Assembly: GCF_002251945.1 (NCBI RefSeq)
Contig: NZ_NDHW01000111.1
Span: forward strand, 1-56,531
Reading direction: 5' to 3'
DNA length: 56,531 bases
Origin: Pseudanabaena sp. SR411
Lineage (GTDB): Bacteria > Cyanobacteriota > Cyanobacteriia > Pseudanabaenales > Pseudanabaenaceae
The notes under the pieces: generated by a model
Told to the model about the DNA's origin: nothing
The model's database searches: none
What the model saw: the letters and a program-made list of their open reading frames with translations, nothing else
Made by a program: the position numbers and the translations under genes
Shown here: piece by piece, positions 27,568 to 37,037 of the stretch
Numbering within the stretch: the first letter of the stretch is position 1
How the letters are laid out: each line of letters opens with the position of its first letter

Positions 27568-30500
27568 ATGACAGATGTGCAGAAGACCAACAAACCGCTA
27601 TTTTCGCAGCATTACTTGGATCACAGAATTCAGGAATGTTCTGAATGGCAGCTTGATGTAGTGGGTAAGTTTGAGTCGCTGCAAAAACTTTATTTGTCTA
27701 AAAAGGATTTGTTGCCAAAACTAAGTGAAGCCCAGACAGAAGCAGAGTTTATTAAGCCTGTATTGGATATCTTGGGATTTAGTAATATTCCTCAAGTAAC
27801 AACCCATGGGAAGGGGAGGGCTGAGCGTCCAGATTATGCACTGTTTACTAGTGAAAGCGATCGCAATGATGCTTATCCATTGCAAGGTAATGAGACGGCT
27901 TTTTATGCGCGGGTGAGTGCGATCGCTGAGGCAAAGTATTGGGAACGCGCACTTAGTAAAGCTTCGGCAAATGATCAGCGAGATATTTATAAAAATGCTA
28001 ATCCATCCTTTCAGATTACGAATTACTTAGTGGGAACTGGGGTTGATTGGGGGATTTTGACAAATGGTCGTGAGTGGCGGCTTTATTATCGATTAGCTTC
28101 TTCGACTGCGACGGAGTTCTATCAAGTGGATTTGGTGGAATTGTTAGAATCGCAAGATAAGGATAAATTAGAAAAGTTTAAATATTTTTGGTTGTTCTTT
28201 TGTGGAGATAGTTTTGTTAAAGATCCACAGGGGCGTAATTTTTTAGAACGAGTACGGGAAGGGAGTAATACCTATGCAACGCAGGTGGGTAAAGAACTAA
28301 AAGCTTTGGTGTTTGAGCAAGTATTCCCAAGTGTCGCGGGAGGATTTGCAGCAAATGCTTTCCGATTGCAACATCAAGTAACGTCCGAAGAGATTTATGA
28401 AGCAACTTTATCATTTCTCTACAAGCTTCTATTTTTACTTTATGCTGAGGCGAGAAATTTACTACCAATTAATAGCGATTATCGAGATTATAGTCTAATT
28501 GAGATGTCCAAAGAAATAGCACAAGGAATAGGTAATCAAAAGAAATTTAGTCAAACAGGAACAGGACTATATGATCGATTGCTAAGCTTATTTCAAATTA
28601 TTGATCGTGGCGATCCAAGTTTGGATGTACCGCGTTATAACGGTGGACTATTTCACTTTGACTTTAATCAGTCTGACGATCAGGTAGAATATCCTGCCAA
28701 TCATTTTCTATTTCGATTTAAGCTTGCAGATGCAATTTTAGCGCCTGCCCTAGATAAACTAGCCAGATTTGAAGGACTTCCAATTGACTATAGCTTTTTA
28801 GGTGTGCGTCAATTAGGTTCTATCTATGAGGGATTGTTAGAATATCGTGTGGTAATTGACAATGCCGAAAAGGGAGAAGTACATTTAGAAAATGACAAAG
28901 GCGAACGTAAGTCTACGGGTTCCTATTACACCCCCGATTATATTGTCAAATACATTGTCAGTCATACTTTGAAGCCAATATTAGAAAAGCGATCACAAAG
29001 ATTTTCTGAGCTAATGGCAGAGCTTAGCCAATTACATCAACAGTTACAAGACAAGCGTTTAGGCGTACAAAGTCGCAATGGATTACAGAAAGATTTGCAA
29101 CGTTTAGGAAGGGAAGCCCAAACAACTTTGCTTGACATCAAAGTATGTGATCCATCAATGGGAAGTGGTCATTTTTTAGTCGAAGCTGTGGATTATTTGA
29201 CCGATGAATTGATTTTGATTTTGAATCACTATCCTGAGCATAATCCGATTTTAGAAATGCTCAATCAGACCCGTGAAAGTATTTTAGATAATTTAGCAAA
29301 ACAAGGAATTAGGATTAGTCCAGATCGGTTAGAGCCAACTCAACTTTTACAACGTGTGGTGATGAAGCGTTGCATTTATGGGGTGGATTTAAACTTGATG
29401 GCTGTGGAATTAGCAAAGGTAAGTTTGTGGTTGCATTCTTTTACCGTTGGCGCTCCGCTTAGCTTCCTCGATCACCATTTACGCTGTGGTAATTCGCTAA
29501 TTGGTACAACTGTAAAGGAAGCTGAAGCCAGTATGGTACAAGAGTCAACGGGACAGTTTAATTTGCTTGCTGGCCCATTTGTAGGATTGCTACGCGCCGC
29601 CGAAATTATGCGTGGGGTGAGTATTCTCAGTGATGCTACCTTTGCTGAACTAGAACAAAGCGAAAAGCTATTTCGCCAATTCGATCAAGCGGCTAAACCC
29701 TATAAAAAATTGCTAGACATCTATGTATCGAAATTTTTTGGACTAAAACGTGCCGATCATTTCTTGCGTGTTTTTGGAACAAATGCGATCGCGGCAGATC
29801 CTACAAAAATGAACAAAGCTGATGCTGCTGTATATAAAAATTCTCAAAAGTTAAGTGATGAAAAGCATTTCTTCCATTGGGATCTCGAATTCCCAGAGGT
29901 ATTCATTGATCTAGAAAATGCTTGTTGGCATGACAATGCAGGTTTTGATGTAGTAATTGGCAATCCTCCTTATGGGGCTTCTTTTACTGAACTTGAAATT
30001 AATTATATAAAAGAGATTTACGCATATGTTAAGTACAGAGTGGAAAGCTATGTATGCTTTATGGAAAAAACTTTTTCTTGCTTAGTACGCCCATCAGGAT
30101 TGATATCGCTTATTGTTCCAGATAATTGGATGTATCTTGACTTTACAGAAAATTTAAGAATTGCTTTTTTACAAAAATCTTTATTGAATTCGATTGTTGC
30201 ACTACCAAACACAGTGTTTTCTGAAGCTACTGTTGACACAACTATTTATGTGCTTGAAAAATCTGTAGATCAAGATGCTTTAGATAATCAAGAAACCTTA
30301 GTTATACCTTATGTAAAAAATGAATGTTTGTCAGAAATAAATCATATCAATCAAGAGAGTTATACTAGAAACCAAAACTACTGGCTAAAATCGTACGAGC
30401 ATATTATCAATCCGTATCTATACCCTAACGATATTTTGATTCTTGAAAAGGTAGATATTATTAGCATCTCTCTGAATTCAATTGTAACTATTAACTATGG

Positions 30501-31563
30501 ACTTAAAGATTATCAAAAAGGAAAGGGTAATCCTTTACAGACCTCAGCAACAATGCAATCTAGACCTTTCTCATCTATAACCAAAATTGATGACACCTTT
30601 AGCCCTTTTTTTGAAGGGCAATCTATTAGCCAATATTCGGTTGATTGGAATAATAATAATTGGATTAAATGGGGTAAATGGTTGGCAGAGCCGAGAAATA
30701 AGGAACTATTCAATAAAGAACGCCTTCTTTTCAGAAAAGTTGTTGGGGCTAGGCTTCTGGGAACTCTATATACCGAAGAAGCTTATACAAATACGTTGTT
30801 ATATATTCTCAAGCTACGTTCATCATCAAGTTACAATCTAAAAACATTGTTAACTATACTTAACAGTAGTTTTATTGGTTTTGTCTTCCGCAAGAAATTC
30901 TCTATCCGAGAAGATGATACTTTTCCTCAAATTTTATTAGATGATTTTGCTGCTATTCCTATTCGCAATATTAAATTTACTACTCCACCCGATCGCCGTG
31001 AGCAGTCATTACAAAATGCGATCGCACTCTATAACCAATACCAAAGCGATCGCCAAATTGAACCTCTCTTAAACCAAGTCAACCATCATCTTAGTCAAGA
31101 GCAAGAAGAAGCGGATGTGATCCATGACTTGCTTGCTTATCTAGCCGAGCAAATGATCGAACTCAATAAGCAAAAACAAACTGAAATTAAAAGTTTTCTA
31201 AAATGGCTAGAGCGCTTTATCGGATGCGAAATTGATACACTTACCAATAAATCTAAAATTCAAAACTATTTAGGTGACTATTACAAAAATGAATCAAGCC
31301 TTAGTTTTGATGACCTAATCGAAGTTCTCAAGAAAAACAAAAAGAAAATTAAAATCGATCCTGTCGCTCGCAAAGAACAACAATCGCTAGAAAAAGAATA
31401 TCAAGATAGCCTAAATACTCTTTTACCTATTAAAGAACAACTAACAAACTGTGACAAACTGATTGATGCGATCGTCTATCGGTTGTATGGTTTGACAGAA
31501 GAAGAGATCGCGATCGTGGAGGGAATGACAAATCCGCCATTAAGAGCCGAATGTGGACTTTAA
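27568..31563 (+). CDS. Type IIG-like restriction-modification protein (Eco57I-type methylase fused to nuclease)
   Basis: 1331 aa. An N-terminal PD-(D/E)xK-type nuclease segment is seen as Asp89 (RPDY) and Glu121-x-Lys123 (AEAKYW). The adenine-N6 methyltransferase core has motif I DPSMGSGHFLVEA (Asp528) and catalytic motif IV NPPYG (Asn799), with PNNWMY-like DNWMY after it. The region 820-1130 is the presumed target recognition domain. The C-terminus is helical and Lys/Glu-rich. One chain thus holds both cleavage and methylation, as in type IIG/Eco57I-like or BREX PglX-like proteins. No separate S, R or brx genes are present. 29980-30960 is notably AT-rich and HIP1-poor. Confidence 0.88.
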   Translation: MTDVQKTNKPLFSQHYLDHRIQECSEWQLDVVGKFESLQKLYLSKKDLLPKLSEAQTEAEFIKPVLDILGFSNIPQVTTHGKGRAERPDYALFTSESDRNDAYPLQGNETAFYARVSAIAEAKYWERALSKASANDQRDIYKNANPSFQITNYLVGTGVDWGILTNGREWRLYYRLASSTATEFYQVDLVELLESQDKDKLEKFKYFWLFFCGDSFVKDPQGRNFLERVREGSNTYATQVGKELKALVFEQVFPSVAGGFAANAFRLQHQVTSEEIYEATLSFLYKLLFLLYAEARNLLPINSDYRDYSLIEMSKEIAQGIGNQKKFSQTGTGLYDRLLSLFQIIDRGDPSLDVPRYNGGLFHFDFNQSDDQVEYPANHFLFRFKLADAILAPALDKLARFEGLPIDYSFLGVRQLGSIYEGLLEYRVVIDNAEKGEVHLENDKGERKSTGSYYTPDYIVKYIVSHTLKPILEKRSQRFSELMAELSQLHQQLQDKRLGVQSRNGLQKDLQRLGREAQTTLLDIKVCDPSMGSGHFLVEAVDYLTDELILILNHYPEHNPILEMLNQTRESILDNLAKQGIRISPDRLEPTQLLQRVVMKRCIYGVDLNLMAVELAKVSLWLHSFTVGAPLSFLDHHLRCGNSLIGTTVKEAEASMVQESTGQFNLLAGPFVGLLRAAEIMRGVSILSDATFAELEQSEKLFRQFDQAAKPYKKLLDIYVSKFFGLKRADHFLRVFGTNAIAADPTKMNKADAAVYKNSQKLSDEKHFFHWDLEFPEVFIDLENACWHDNAGFDVVIGNPPYGASFTELEINYIKEIYAYVKYRVESYVCFMEKTFSCLVRPSGLISLIVPDNWMYLDFTENLRIAFLQKSLLNSIVALPNTVFSEATVDTTIYVLEKSVDQDALDNQETLVIPYVKNECLSEINHINQESYTRNQNYWLKSYEHIINPYLYPNDILILEKVDIISISLNSIVTINYGLKDYQKGKGNPLQTSATMQSRPFSSITKIDDTFSPFFEGQSISQYSVDWNNNNWIKWGKWLAEPRNKELFNKERLLFRKVVGARLLGTLYTEEAYTNTLLYILKLRSSSSYNLKTLLTILNSSFIGFVFRKKFSIREDDTFPQILLDDFAAIPIRNIKFTTPPDRREQSLQNAIALYNQYQSDRQIEPLLNQVNHHLSQEQEEADVIHDLLAYLAEQMIELNKQKQTEIKSFLKWLERFIGCEIDTLTNKSKIQNYLGDYYKNESSLSFDDLIEVLKKNKKKIKIDPVARKEQQSLEKEYQDSLNTLLPIKEQLTNCDKLIDAIVYRLYGLTEEEIAIVEGMTNPPLRAECGL

Positions 31564-31614
31564 GCGGTTTCTAAATAGTAGTTCCCAAACTGGGAAACTC
31601 AGTGAGGGTTTGTA

Positions 31615-32133
31615 TTAATCTTCCACATTAATCGCTCCATGAAACATATTCATTCCACAGGAAAATTGATAACTTCCTATGGTTTGCGGCGTAAACTCAA
31701 TCGGTGTGATTACATTTAGAGCCAAATCTTGAGCAATGTGGAAGTCAGGAAATAGAACCCTTTCCAAACAGCTACTAGGATCGCGACGCATGAAATTTAA
31801 GCGCACAGGAAGTCCACGTTTTACGGTCACTAGCGAAGGGCTATAACCACCATCTACAGTGATAATAACTTCCTGTACCCCCTCACTAGTTTCTGCTTGT
31901 TGAGACTTTGGCTTACTGAAAAGAAACCACCATAGCTGAGCGCTAATTAAGGCTAGTCCACCTACAGTCAAGCCAATTTTAAGCGCGAGTGGTTGTTCAA
32001 TTCGTTGAAATTGGGTCGATCGCTTAGTATGTTCCTCAGTCATTTCCGTCATTTCTGCTGCCGATGCACTGGAGGCGATCGCCCCCAGAAAAGTGAGGTT
32101 AAGCATGAGGTTGATCAATTTAAGTTTTAGCAT
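31615..32133 (-). CDS. Membrane-anchored cupredoxin-domain protein
   Basis: 172 aa. Signal peptide at 1-26 (ends SSASAAE), a short spacer, a membrane helix near 50-70 (LKIGLTVGGLALISAQLWWF), and a cupredoxin-like domain at 90-170. Candidate copper ligands are the His in PDFHIAQ and the Cys, Met and His in FSCGMNMFHG. It lies 11 nt downstream of the copper ATPase gene, so the two are surely co-transcribed. It likely handles exported copper. Metal specificity is inferred from context. Confidence 0.88.
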   Translation of the reverse strand: MLKLKLINLMLNLTFLGAIASSASAAEMTEMTEEHTKRSTQFQRIEQPLALKIGLTVGGLALISAQLWWFLFSKPKSQQAETSEGVQEVIITVDGGYSPSLVTVKRGLPVRLNFMRRDPSSCLERVLFPDFHIAQDLALNVITPIEFTPQTIGSYQFSCGMNMFHGAINVED

Positions 32134-32144
32134 AGTTGTATTTT

Positions 32145-34385
32145 CTAGTTAGTAAAATTGGGACGAAATCCGCGTAGCCGCAAAGCATTGGTGACTACAG
32201 AGACAGAACTAAATGCCATAGCTCCACCTGCAATAATTGGATTGAGTAGCCAGCCAAAGAACGGGAAGAGAATACCTGCGGCGATGGGAATACCTGCGAC
32301 GTTATAGATGAAGGCAAAGAAGAGATTTTGTTGGATATTGCGAATCGTGGCGCGACTGAGTTGGATAGCGGTGACAATCCCTTGGAGATCACCTGAAATC
32401 AGGGTGATATCACTGGCGGCGATCGCTACATCAGTACCCGTACCGATCGCTAAACCGACATTTGCTTGAGCCAGAGCAGGAGCATCATTAATGCCATCAC
32501 CCACCATCGCAACAATCTTTCCTTCAGCTTGTAACTCCTTAATTTTTGCTGCCTTTTGATCGGGGCGCACTTGAGCAAAGACTCGCTTAATGCCGACTTC
32601 ACGAGCGATCGCCTCAGCCGTTGGCAAATTATCACCTGTGAGCATCACAACTTCGATTTTCATCCGTTGTAAAGCATCAACCGCCGCATAGGAAGAAGCC
32701 TTAACTTGATCGGCAATGCCAATTAGACCTCGCGCTACATGATCAACCGCAATCAATACCACTGTTTTACCACCCACTTCCCAAGCATCTTGATACTGAT
32801 GGAGTGCACTCGTATCAATGTTTAGCTCATCCATCCAGCGTCTTGTGCCGACTTGGATCAGCGCACTCCCAACTTTGCCTTGAACTCCGCTACCAGAAAT
32901 TGCCTCGAACTCAATCACATTAGGTAGATCCAGCCCTTGCTGTTTAGCGTATTCCACAACTGCCTCCGCTAAAGGATGTTCCGAATTACGCTCGATCGAA
33001 GCTACCAGTTGTAACAATTCTCGATCATCGGGATTGAGGGCAAAAAAGTCTGTGACAGTGGGCTTACCTTCCGTAACGGTTCCTGTTTTGTCCAAGACAA
33101 TGGTTTGAATTTTATGGGCTAGTTCCAAACTACCCGCATCTTTAATCAAGATGCCATTTTCTGCACCTTTACCCGTTCCCACCATAATCGAAGTGGGAGC
33201 CGCCAAGCCCAGCGCACAAGGACAGGCAATAATCAGCACACCAACGGCGGAGATAGTTGCCAGTGTCAAGTTACCCGTGACATTGAACCAGATCAAAAAT
33301 GTCGTGATCGCAATGGAAATAACCACAGGTACAAACCAACCTGTCACTTGATCCGCCAATCGCTGAATTGGTGCTTTCGAGCCTTGGGCTTGCTGCACAA
33401 GTTGGACAATTTGCGCTAGCACTGTATCTTTGCCCACATGACTAGCTCTAACCTGTAAGCTCCCAGTTCTATTCATGGTCGCCCCAATCACGCGATCGCC
33501 ACTCTTCTTCTCAATGGGAATACTTTCGCCTGTAATCATGGATTCATCGACAGTGGAGTTGCCTGCGATCGCTTCACCATCAACAGGGATTTTCTCCCCA
33601 GGGCGCACAAGCACGACATCACCAATCAGCACATTTTCAATGGGAATATCAAATTCTTGACCATTACGGAGGACTCGCGCCGTTTTTGGTTGCAATCCCA
33701 TTAACTTGCGAATTGCATCGGAGGTTTCTCCCTTGGCACGATTCTCAAAGAGCTTACCCAATAGAATCAGCGTAATTACCACCACGGAAACCTCGTAGTA
33801 AACCTCAGGCTGTAAACCTTGAGCAATAAAGAAACTAGGGTTTAAGGTAACGGTGAGGGAATAGCAGAACGCTGCCATCGTGCCTAAGGCAATCAATGTA
33901 TCCATCGTAGCGGTATGGTTCTTAAAGGCTTTCCAAGCACCAATATAAAAAGAACTTCCGCACCATATCTGTACAGGTAATGCTAGACAAAGCTGGAACC
34001 AAGAGTTATGCAGCCAATCAGGGATAAAGGGAAGATTCAACCCTGTCATCATCGGTAATGAACCGATCACTAAAATTATGCCAATCACACTACCTAAGCC
34101 CACTTTGCGAGTTAAGTCCTGTAATTCAGTTAAACGAGCTTTTTTATCTGCGTCCTCTCCATTTGCTGATAAATCTGGCACAAATGCTTCATAACCAAGA
34201 TTAGCGATCGCTTTTTGAATGACATCGGGACTAGTTTTTTGAGGATTGTAATCAATCGCTATTTGCTCGATCGCAAAGTTGACATTACTGCTAGCCACTC
34301 CAGCCAGCGATCTCGTCATTGATTCGATGCTACTGGCACAAGAGGCACAGTGCATTCCTCGTAGTTTCATGGTAATCTTTTTCAT
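32145..34385 (-). CDS. copA: Copper-translocating P1B-type ATPase
   Basis: 746 aa. The N-terminal metal-binding domain carries GMHCASC (Cys13, Cys16). The transport motif Cys388-Pro389-Cys390 lies in [15 protein letters not shown], the phosphorylated Asp432 in [12 protein letters not shown], with SEHPLA and [13 protein letters not shown]. The last helices carry [11 protein letters not shown] and [18 protein letters not shown], the YN and MxxSS set of Cu(I) pumps. In cyanobacteria this family includes plasma-membrane exporters and the thylakoid pump PacS, and sequence alone does not settle which. It is in one unit with merR upstream and the cupredoxin downstream. Confidence 0.95.
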   Translation of the reverse strand: MKKITMKLRGMHCASCASSIESMTRSLAGVASSNVNFAIEQIAIDYNPQKTSPDVIQKAIANLGYEAFVPDLSANGEDADKKARLTELQDLTRKVGLGSVIGIILVIGSLPMMTGLNLPFIPDWLHNSWFQLCLALPVQIWCGSSFYIGAWKAFKNHTATMDTLIALGTMAAFCYSLTVTLNPSFFIAQGLQPEVYYEVSVVVITLILLGKLFENRAKGETSDAIRKLMGLQPKTARVLRNGQEFDIPIENVLIGDVVLVRPGEKIPVDGEAIAGNSTVDESMITGESIPIEKKSGDRVIGATMNRTGSLQVRASHVGKDTVLAQIVQLVQQAQGSKAPIQRLADQVTGWFVPVVISIAITTFLIWFNVTGNLTLATISAVGVLIIACPCALGLAAPTSIMVGTGKGAENGILIKDAGSLELAHKIQTIVLDKTGTVTEGKPTVTDFFALNPDDRELLQLVASIERNSEHPLAEAVVEYAKQQGLDLPNVIEFEAISGSGVQGKVGSALIQVGTRRWMDELNIDTSALHQYQDAWEVGGKTVVLIAVDHVARGLIGIADQVKASSYAAVDALQRMKIEVVMLTGDNLPTAEAIAREVGIKRVFAQVRPDQKAAKIKELQAEGKIVAMVGDGINDAPALAQANVGLAIGTGTDVAIAASDITLISGDLQGIVTAIQLSRATIRNIQQNLFFAFIYNVAGIPIAAGILFPFFGWLLNPIIAGGAMAFSSVSVVTNALRLRGFRPNFTN

Positions 34386-34410
34386 TGTTTTTCTTTCCTA
34401 AACGAAATAA

Positions 34411-34509
34411 TCCCAATTCACGAAAGTGTGATAACAACTTTTATGAATTAAAAGCAAACCCAGTAAGGGTTTTTTAAACTAAAATAGCTACGCCATTTTT
34501 AGTTTTGGT
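34411..34509 (-). repeat. Two-hairpin repeat element, copy 3 (inverted)
   Basis: The reverse complement aligns end to end with copies 1 and 2: ATGGC-GTA-GC core, CCTTACTGGGTTTGC linker, then an AATTC-bounded second stem. Stems are less perfect here. It sits inside the merR-copA spacer, i.e. within the presumed copper transcript. Confidence 0.75.
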
Positions 34510-34555
34510 ATGATGTGTTTGAGTGATGATGCGATACGCTTGGCGCGATGCATGA

Positions 34556-34987
34556 TCACATCTTCTGTAAAATCGGACAAATCTCGCCTGTGGTTGTATT
34601 TACTGGGGGAGTCCAATCTTCGAGCAGTTCGTTAATCTCACCACGCAAAGTCATCAATTCGGCAATGCGCCGATCAATCTCTAGAATCTGCTGCTCTAAT
34701 TGCTGCTTGATTTCAGCACAAGGAGCTACACCGCGATCGTGAACTCCCAAGATCTCCGCAATCTCTTGGAGGCTCAAGCCTAATTTCTGTAACCTTTTGA
34801 TAAAAGTAATTCTCTTGATCGTGTCGGGAGTAAACAACCGAAATTTTCCCTCAGTACGTCCTGAAGACTTTAATAAACCAAGTTCTTCATAATAGCGAAT
34901 CGTTTTAATTGGAACTTGGCTCTGGAATGCAACTTGACCAATTTGCAGTAATACTCGATCTTGATCCTGCGATAATGTCGCTACCAT
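34556..34987 (-). CDS. MerR-family metal-responsive regulator
   Basis: 143 aa. Winged helix-turn-helix at 13-80 (IGQVAFQSQVPIKTIRYYEE, FTPDTIKRITFIKRLQKLGL), then the long dimerisation helix. Cys90 (VAPCAEIK) and Cys137 in the C-terminal CPILQ motif are the likely metal ligands, a layout seen in CueR/ZntR-type sensors. A MerR-type promoter on its own strand (35047-35078) suggests autoregulation and control of copA. Copper as effector is inferred from the neighbours. Confidence 0.9.
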   Translation of the reverse strand: MVATLSQDQDRVLLQIGQVAFQSQVPIKTIRYYEELGLLKSSGRTEGKFRLFTPDTIKRITFIKRLQKLGLSLQEIAEILGVHDRGVAPCAEIKQQLEQQILEIDRRIAELMTLRGEINELLEDWTPPVNTTTGEICPILQKM

Positions 34988-35046
34988 AGCTATCTCCTAG
35001 CCTTCGTTAAAACTCAAATAATTTAGATGTAAATCAACTTAAGTTA

Positions 35047-35078
35047 CTTATACACTCTCCAGCCAAATGGAGAGTCAA
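35047..35078 (-). promoter_or_regulatory. MerR-type promoter/operator driving merR-copA
   Basis: On the minus strand: -35 TTGACT (35078-35073), -10 TATAAG (35052-35047), spacer 20 bp (19 if the -10 is read as GTATAA). Between them is the dyad ACTCTCC-N8-GGAGAGT (35054-35075). An overlong spacer holding a dyad is the hallmark of MerR-family activation by DNA untwisting. Starts about 60 bp upstream of the merR ATG. Confidence 0.88.
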
Positions 35079-35235
35079 GCCCTAGAAACTATATTTTTTT
35101 AGGTAATTGTGAAATGAGCCTAAAATGCTTGCTAGACAGTATTTTAATCGCGTTAAGTTTCCTTGCAAAAGAGTTAATTTCATTCTGATTTCATTTTCTT
35201 GAATTAGTGTAGAAATATAACGTTAGGGAAAATCT

Positions 35236-35970
35236 ATGAACTCTAAAGATTCTCAAGACTCTGCCAGAGAAAGTCAGAACAGTCCCAAAAAACACAAAGC
35301 ATTACTCTTGGGTATAGTGAGTATTCTCGTTGGTAGTACAGCCATTGCGATCGCAGCTACCAACATCGTTCAAGCAGAGCAAACACCACAACCCTCTACA
35401 AATACAAAACCAAGTTCAATTACTCAAAGACCAATGATGCCTCAACAAGGCATGATGATGCATGGCATGATGATGGCAGGTGAGCAAACTGATCGCCATT
35501 TCATCGAAATGATGATTCCACACCATGAAGGGGCAGTCCAAATGGCAGATCTAGCCCTCAAACTCTCTAAACGTCCTGAGATTAGAAAGCTTGCCGAGTC
35601 AATCAAGAACGATCAAACCCGTGAAATTGGGCAAATGAAGTCTTGGTATAAGCAATGGTATGGTACAGAAGTTCCGACTGCCATGAATCATCGCAGCATG
35701 ATGGGAATGAAAACGCCAATGGTAACGAAAAGACCGATGGGAATGCAGAACATGATGGCAGTTGATCTGAAAACCCTCGAAACTGCTCCTGATTTTGACA
35801 AAGCCTTTATTGCTGAGATGATTCCCCATCACAAAATGGCGTTGATGATGTCTAGCATGATCGTTGACAGCGATCGCGCTGACATGAGATCTCTCTCTAA
35901 TGCGATCGTTCAATCTCAAAGTAAAGAAATCGAGCAGATGCGTCAGTGGTATCAAACTTGGTATAAATAG
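35236..35970 (+). CDS. DUF305 protein (His/Met-rich, exported)
   Basis: 244 aa. An N-terminal membrane segment or signal (LLLGIVSILVGSTAIAIAA) follows a Lys-rich start. A Met-rich linker comes next (MMPQQGMMMHGMMMA), then two DUF305 four-helix halves marked MMIPHHEGAVQMAD and MIPHHKMALMMSSM. The many His and Met residues suggest Cu or Ag binding in the periplasm. It is divergent from merR with the MerR operator in the shared spacer, so it may belong to the same metal response. Confidence 0.88.
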   Translation: MNSKDSQDSARESQNSPKKHKALLLGIVSILVGSTAIAIAATNIVQAEQTPQPSTNTKPSSITQRPMMPQQGMMMHGMMMAGEQTDRHFIEMMIPHHEGAVQMADLALKLSKRPEIRKLAESIKNDQTREIGQMKSWYKQWYGTEVPTAMNHRSMMGMKTPMVTKRPMGMQNMMAVDLKTLETAPDFDKAFIAEMIPHHKMALMMSSMIVDSDRADMRSLSNAIVQSQSKEIEQMRQWYQTWYK

Positions 35971-36062
35971 CCAGATTCAGCACTTATTGCAAAATTAAAA
36001 CCCCAAATTCTCTTAAAATCATTTTCCTGTCTTAACGCCTGATTCTCAAAATATGTTGTTCC

Positions 36063-36764
36063 ATAACTGCTAAACGTCGAATTGCTTCACTAATTCTTAT
36101 ACTCACTGCTGTCACAAGTAGCGGATTGACAGCTTGCACATCGGCGAATAATTCTCTACCTGTAACGACAACAGAAACTCAACCTCCAAAAGCTGTAGAG
36201 AAACCAACACCAATGCCAACTTCCAGTGGCATAATGTCCCATGGAATGTCCCATAGCTCTATGGATTTGGGTGTTGCTGATGCTGATTATGATTTGCGCT
36301 TTATTGATGGCATGACACCACATCATCAAGGCGCGATCGCGATGGCTGAGGATGTCTTAAAAAATTCTCAACGTCCTGAATTAAAGAAGTTAGCGTTGGA
36401 AATCATCCAAGCTCAAAAGAAGGAAATTGCCCAGATGGGAGAATGGCGTAAAGCATGGTATCCCAAGGCTGATGATCAGTTAATGATGTGGCACGCAGAA
36501 GCTAATCATATGATGGCGATGACTCCCGAATTTCGGAAGAACATGATGATGAGTATGGATTTGGGAAGTGCTGACGATAAGTTTGATTTGCGATTTTTAG
36601 AGGCGATGATTCCTCATCATGAAGGGGCTTTAGTGATGGCAAAAGATGCGATCGCCAAGTCAAAACGTCCTGAAATTCAAAAACTAGCTCAAGAGATTCT
36701 CAGTTCTCAACAGGCGGAAATCGAGCAAATGCAACAATGGCGCAAAAGTTGGTACGCGAAATAG
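36063..36764 (+). CDS. DUF305 lipoprotein (His/Met-rich); start codon unclear
   Basis: Two DUF305 halves (MTPHHQGAIAMAEDVL and MIPHHEGALVMAKDAI) follow a lipoprotein signal with lipobox LTAC, so the mature protein is probably lipid-anchored and metal-binding. The usual alternative start, TTG 36126, is itself the Leu of the lipobox and would delete the signal. In frame upstream there is no ATG, GTG or TTG before the TAA at 36033, only ATA, ATT or CTG codons. An ATG at 36053 leads into the signal only if one base (around 36064-36066) is removed. A recent 1-nt insertion, a sequencing error or a rare start are all possible. Confidence 0.8.
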   Translation: MTAKRRIASLILILTAVTSSGLTACTSANNSLPVTTTETQPPKAVEKPTPMPTSSGIMSHGMSHSSMDLGVADADYDLRFIDGMTPHHQGAIAMAEDVLKNSQRPELKKLALEIIQAQKKEIAQMGEWRKAWYPKADDQLMMWHAEANHMMAMTPEFRKNMMMSMDLGSADDKFDLRFLEAMIPHHEGALVMAKDAIAKSKRPEIQKLAQEILSSQQAEIEQMQQWRKSWYAK

Positions 36765-36781
36765 CTCTTATTCATTCTCCG

Positions 36782-36812
36782 CAACAAAGGGACGCAAAGC
36801 GTCCCTTTGTTG
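36782..36812 (+). terminator. Rho-independent terminator of the DUF305 gene
   Basis: Perfect 14-bp arms around AAA, followed by TTTTAATTTTTTT. It lies 17 nt after the stop codon. Confidence 0.85.
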
Positions 36813-36909
36813 TTTTAATTTTTTTAGCGATCGCATTTGACATTAATCTCAATTTGCGCGATTATAGACAAGCTAATAAATTAATTAGTAATTTAGCTAG
36901 TAGATTTCT

Positions 36910-36982
36910 GGGGCTATAGCGCAGTTGGTAGCGCATCTCAATGGCATTGAGAGGGCCAGCGGTTCGAATCCGCTTAGCTCCA
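36910..36982 (+). tRNA. tRNA-Ala (anticodon GGC)
   Basis: 73 nt folding into a cloverleaf: acceptor GGGGCTA with TAGCTCC (one G-U), D-stem GCGC/GCGC, anticodon stem TCTCA/TGAGA with loop ATGGCAT (anticodon GGC), T-stem AGCGG/CCGCT with TTCGAAT loop, discriminator A. CCA is not encoded. A terminator follows at 36987. Confidence 0.97.
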
Positions 36983-36986
36983 TACT

Positions 36987-37021
36987 AAAATAGGGAAAGT
37001 GCAATGCGCTTTCCCTATTTT
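36987..37021 (+). terminator. Terminator after tRNA-Ala
   Basis: 16-bp arms (one G-T pair) around AAT, with A-tract upstream and T-tract downstream. It begins 5 nt after the tRNA 3' end. Confidence 0.85.
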
Positions 37022-37037
37022 CTTGTGATAAGAAATT

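Noticed and set aside
23735-31563. Integrated genomic island with attachment sites
   Set aside because: No integrase, tRNA-adjacent direct repeats or composition shift at the borders can be seen. uvrA in the middle is a core gene.
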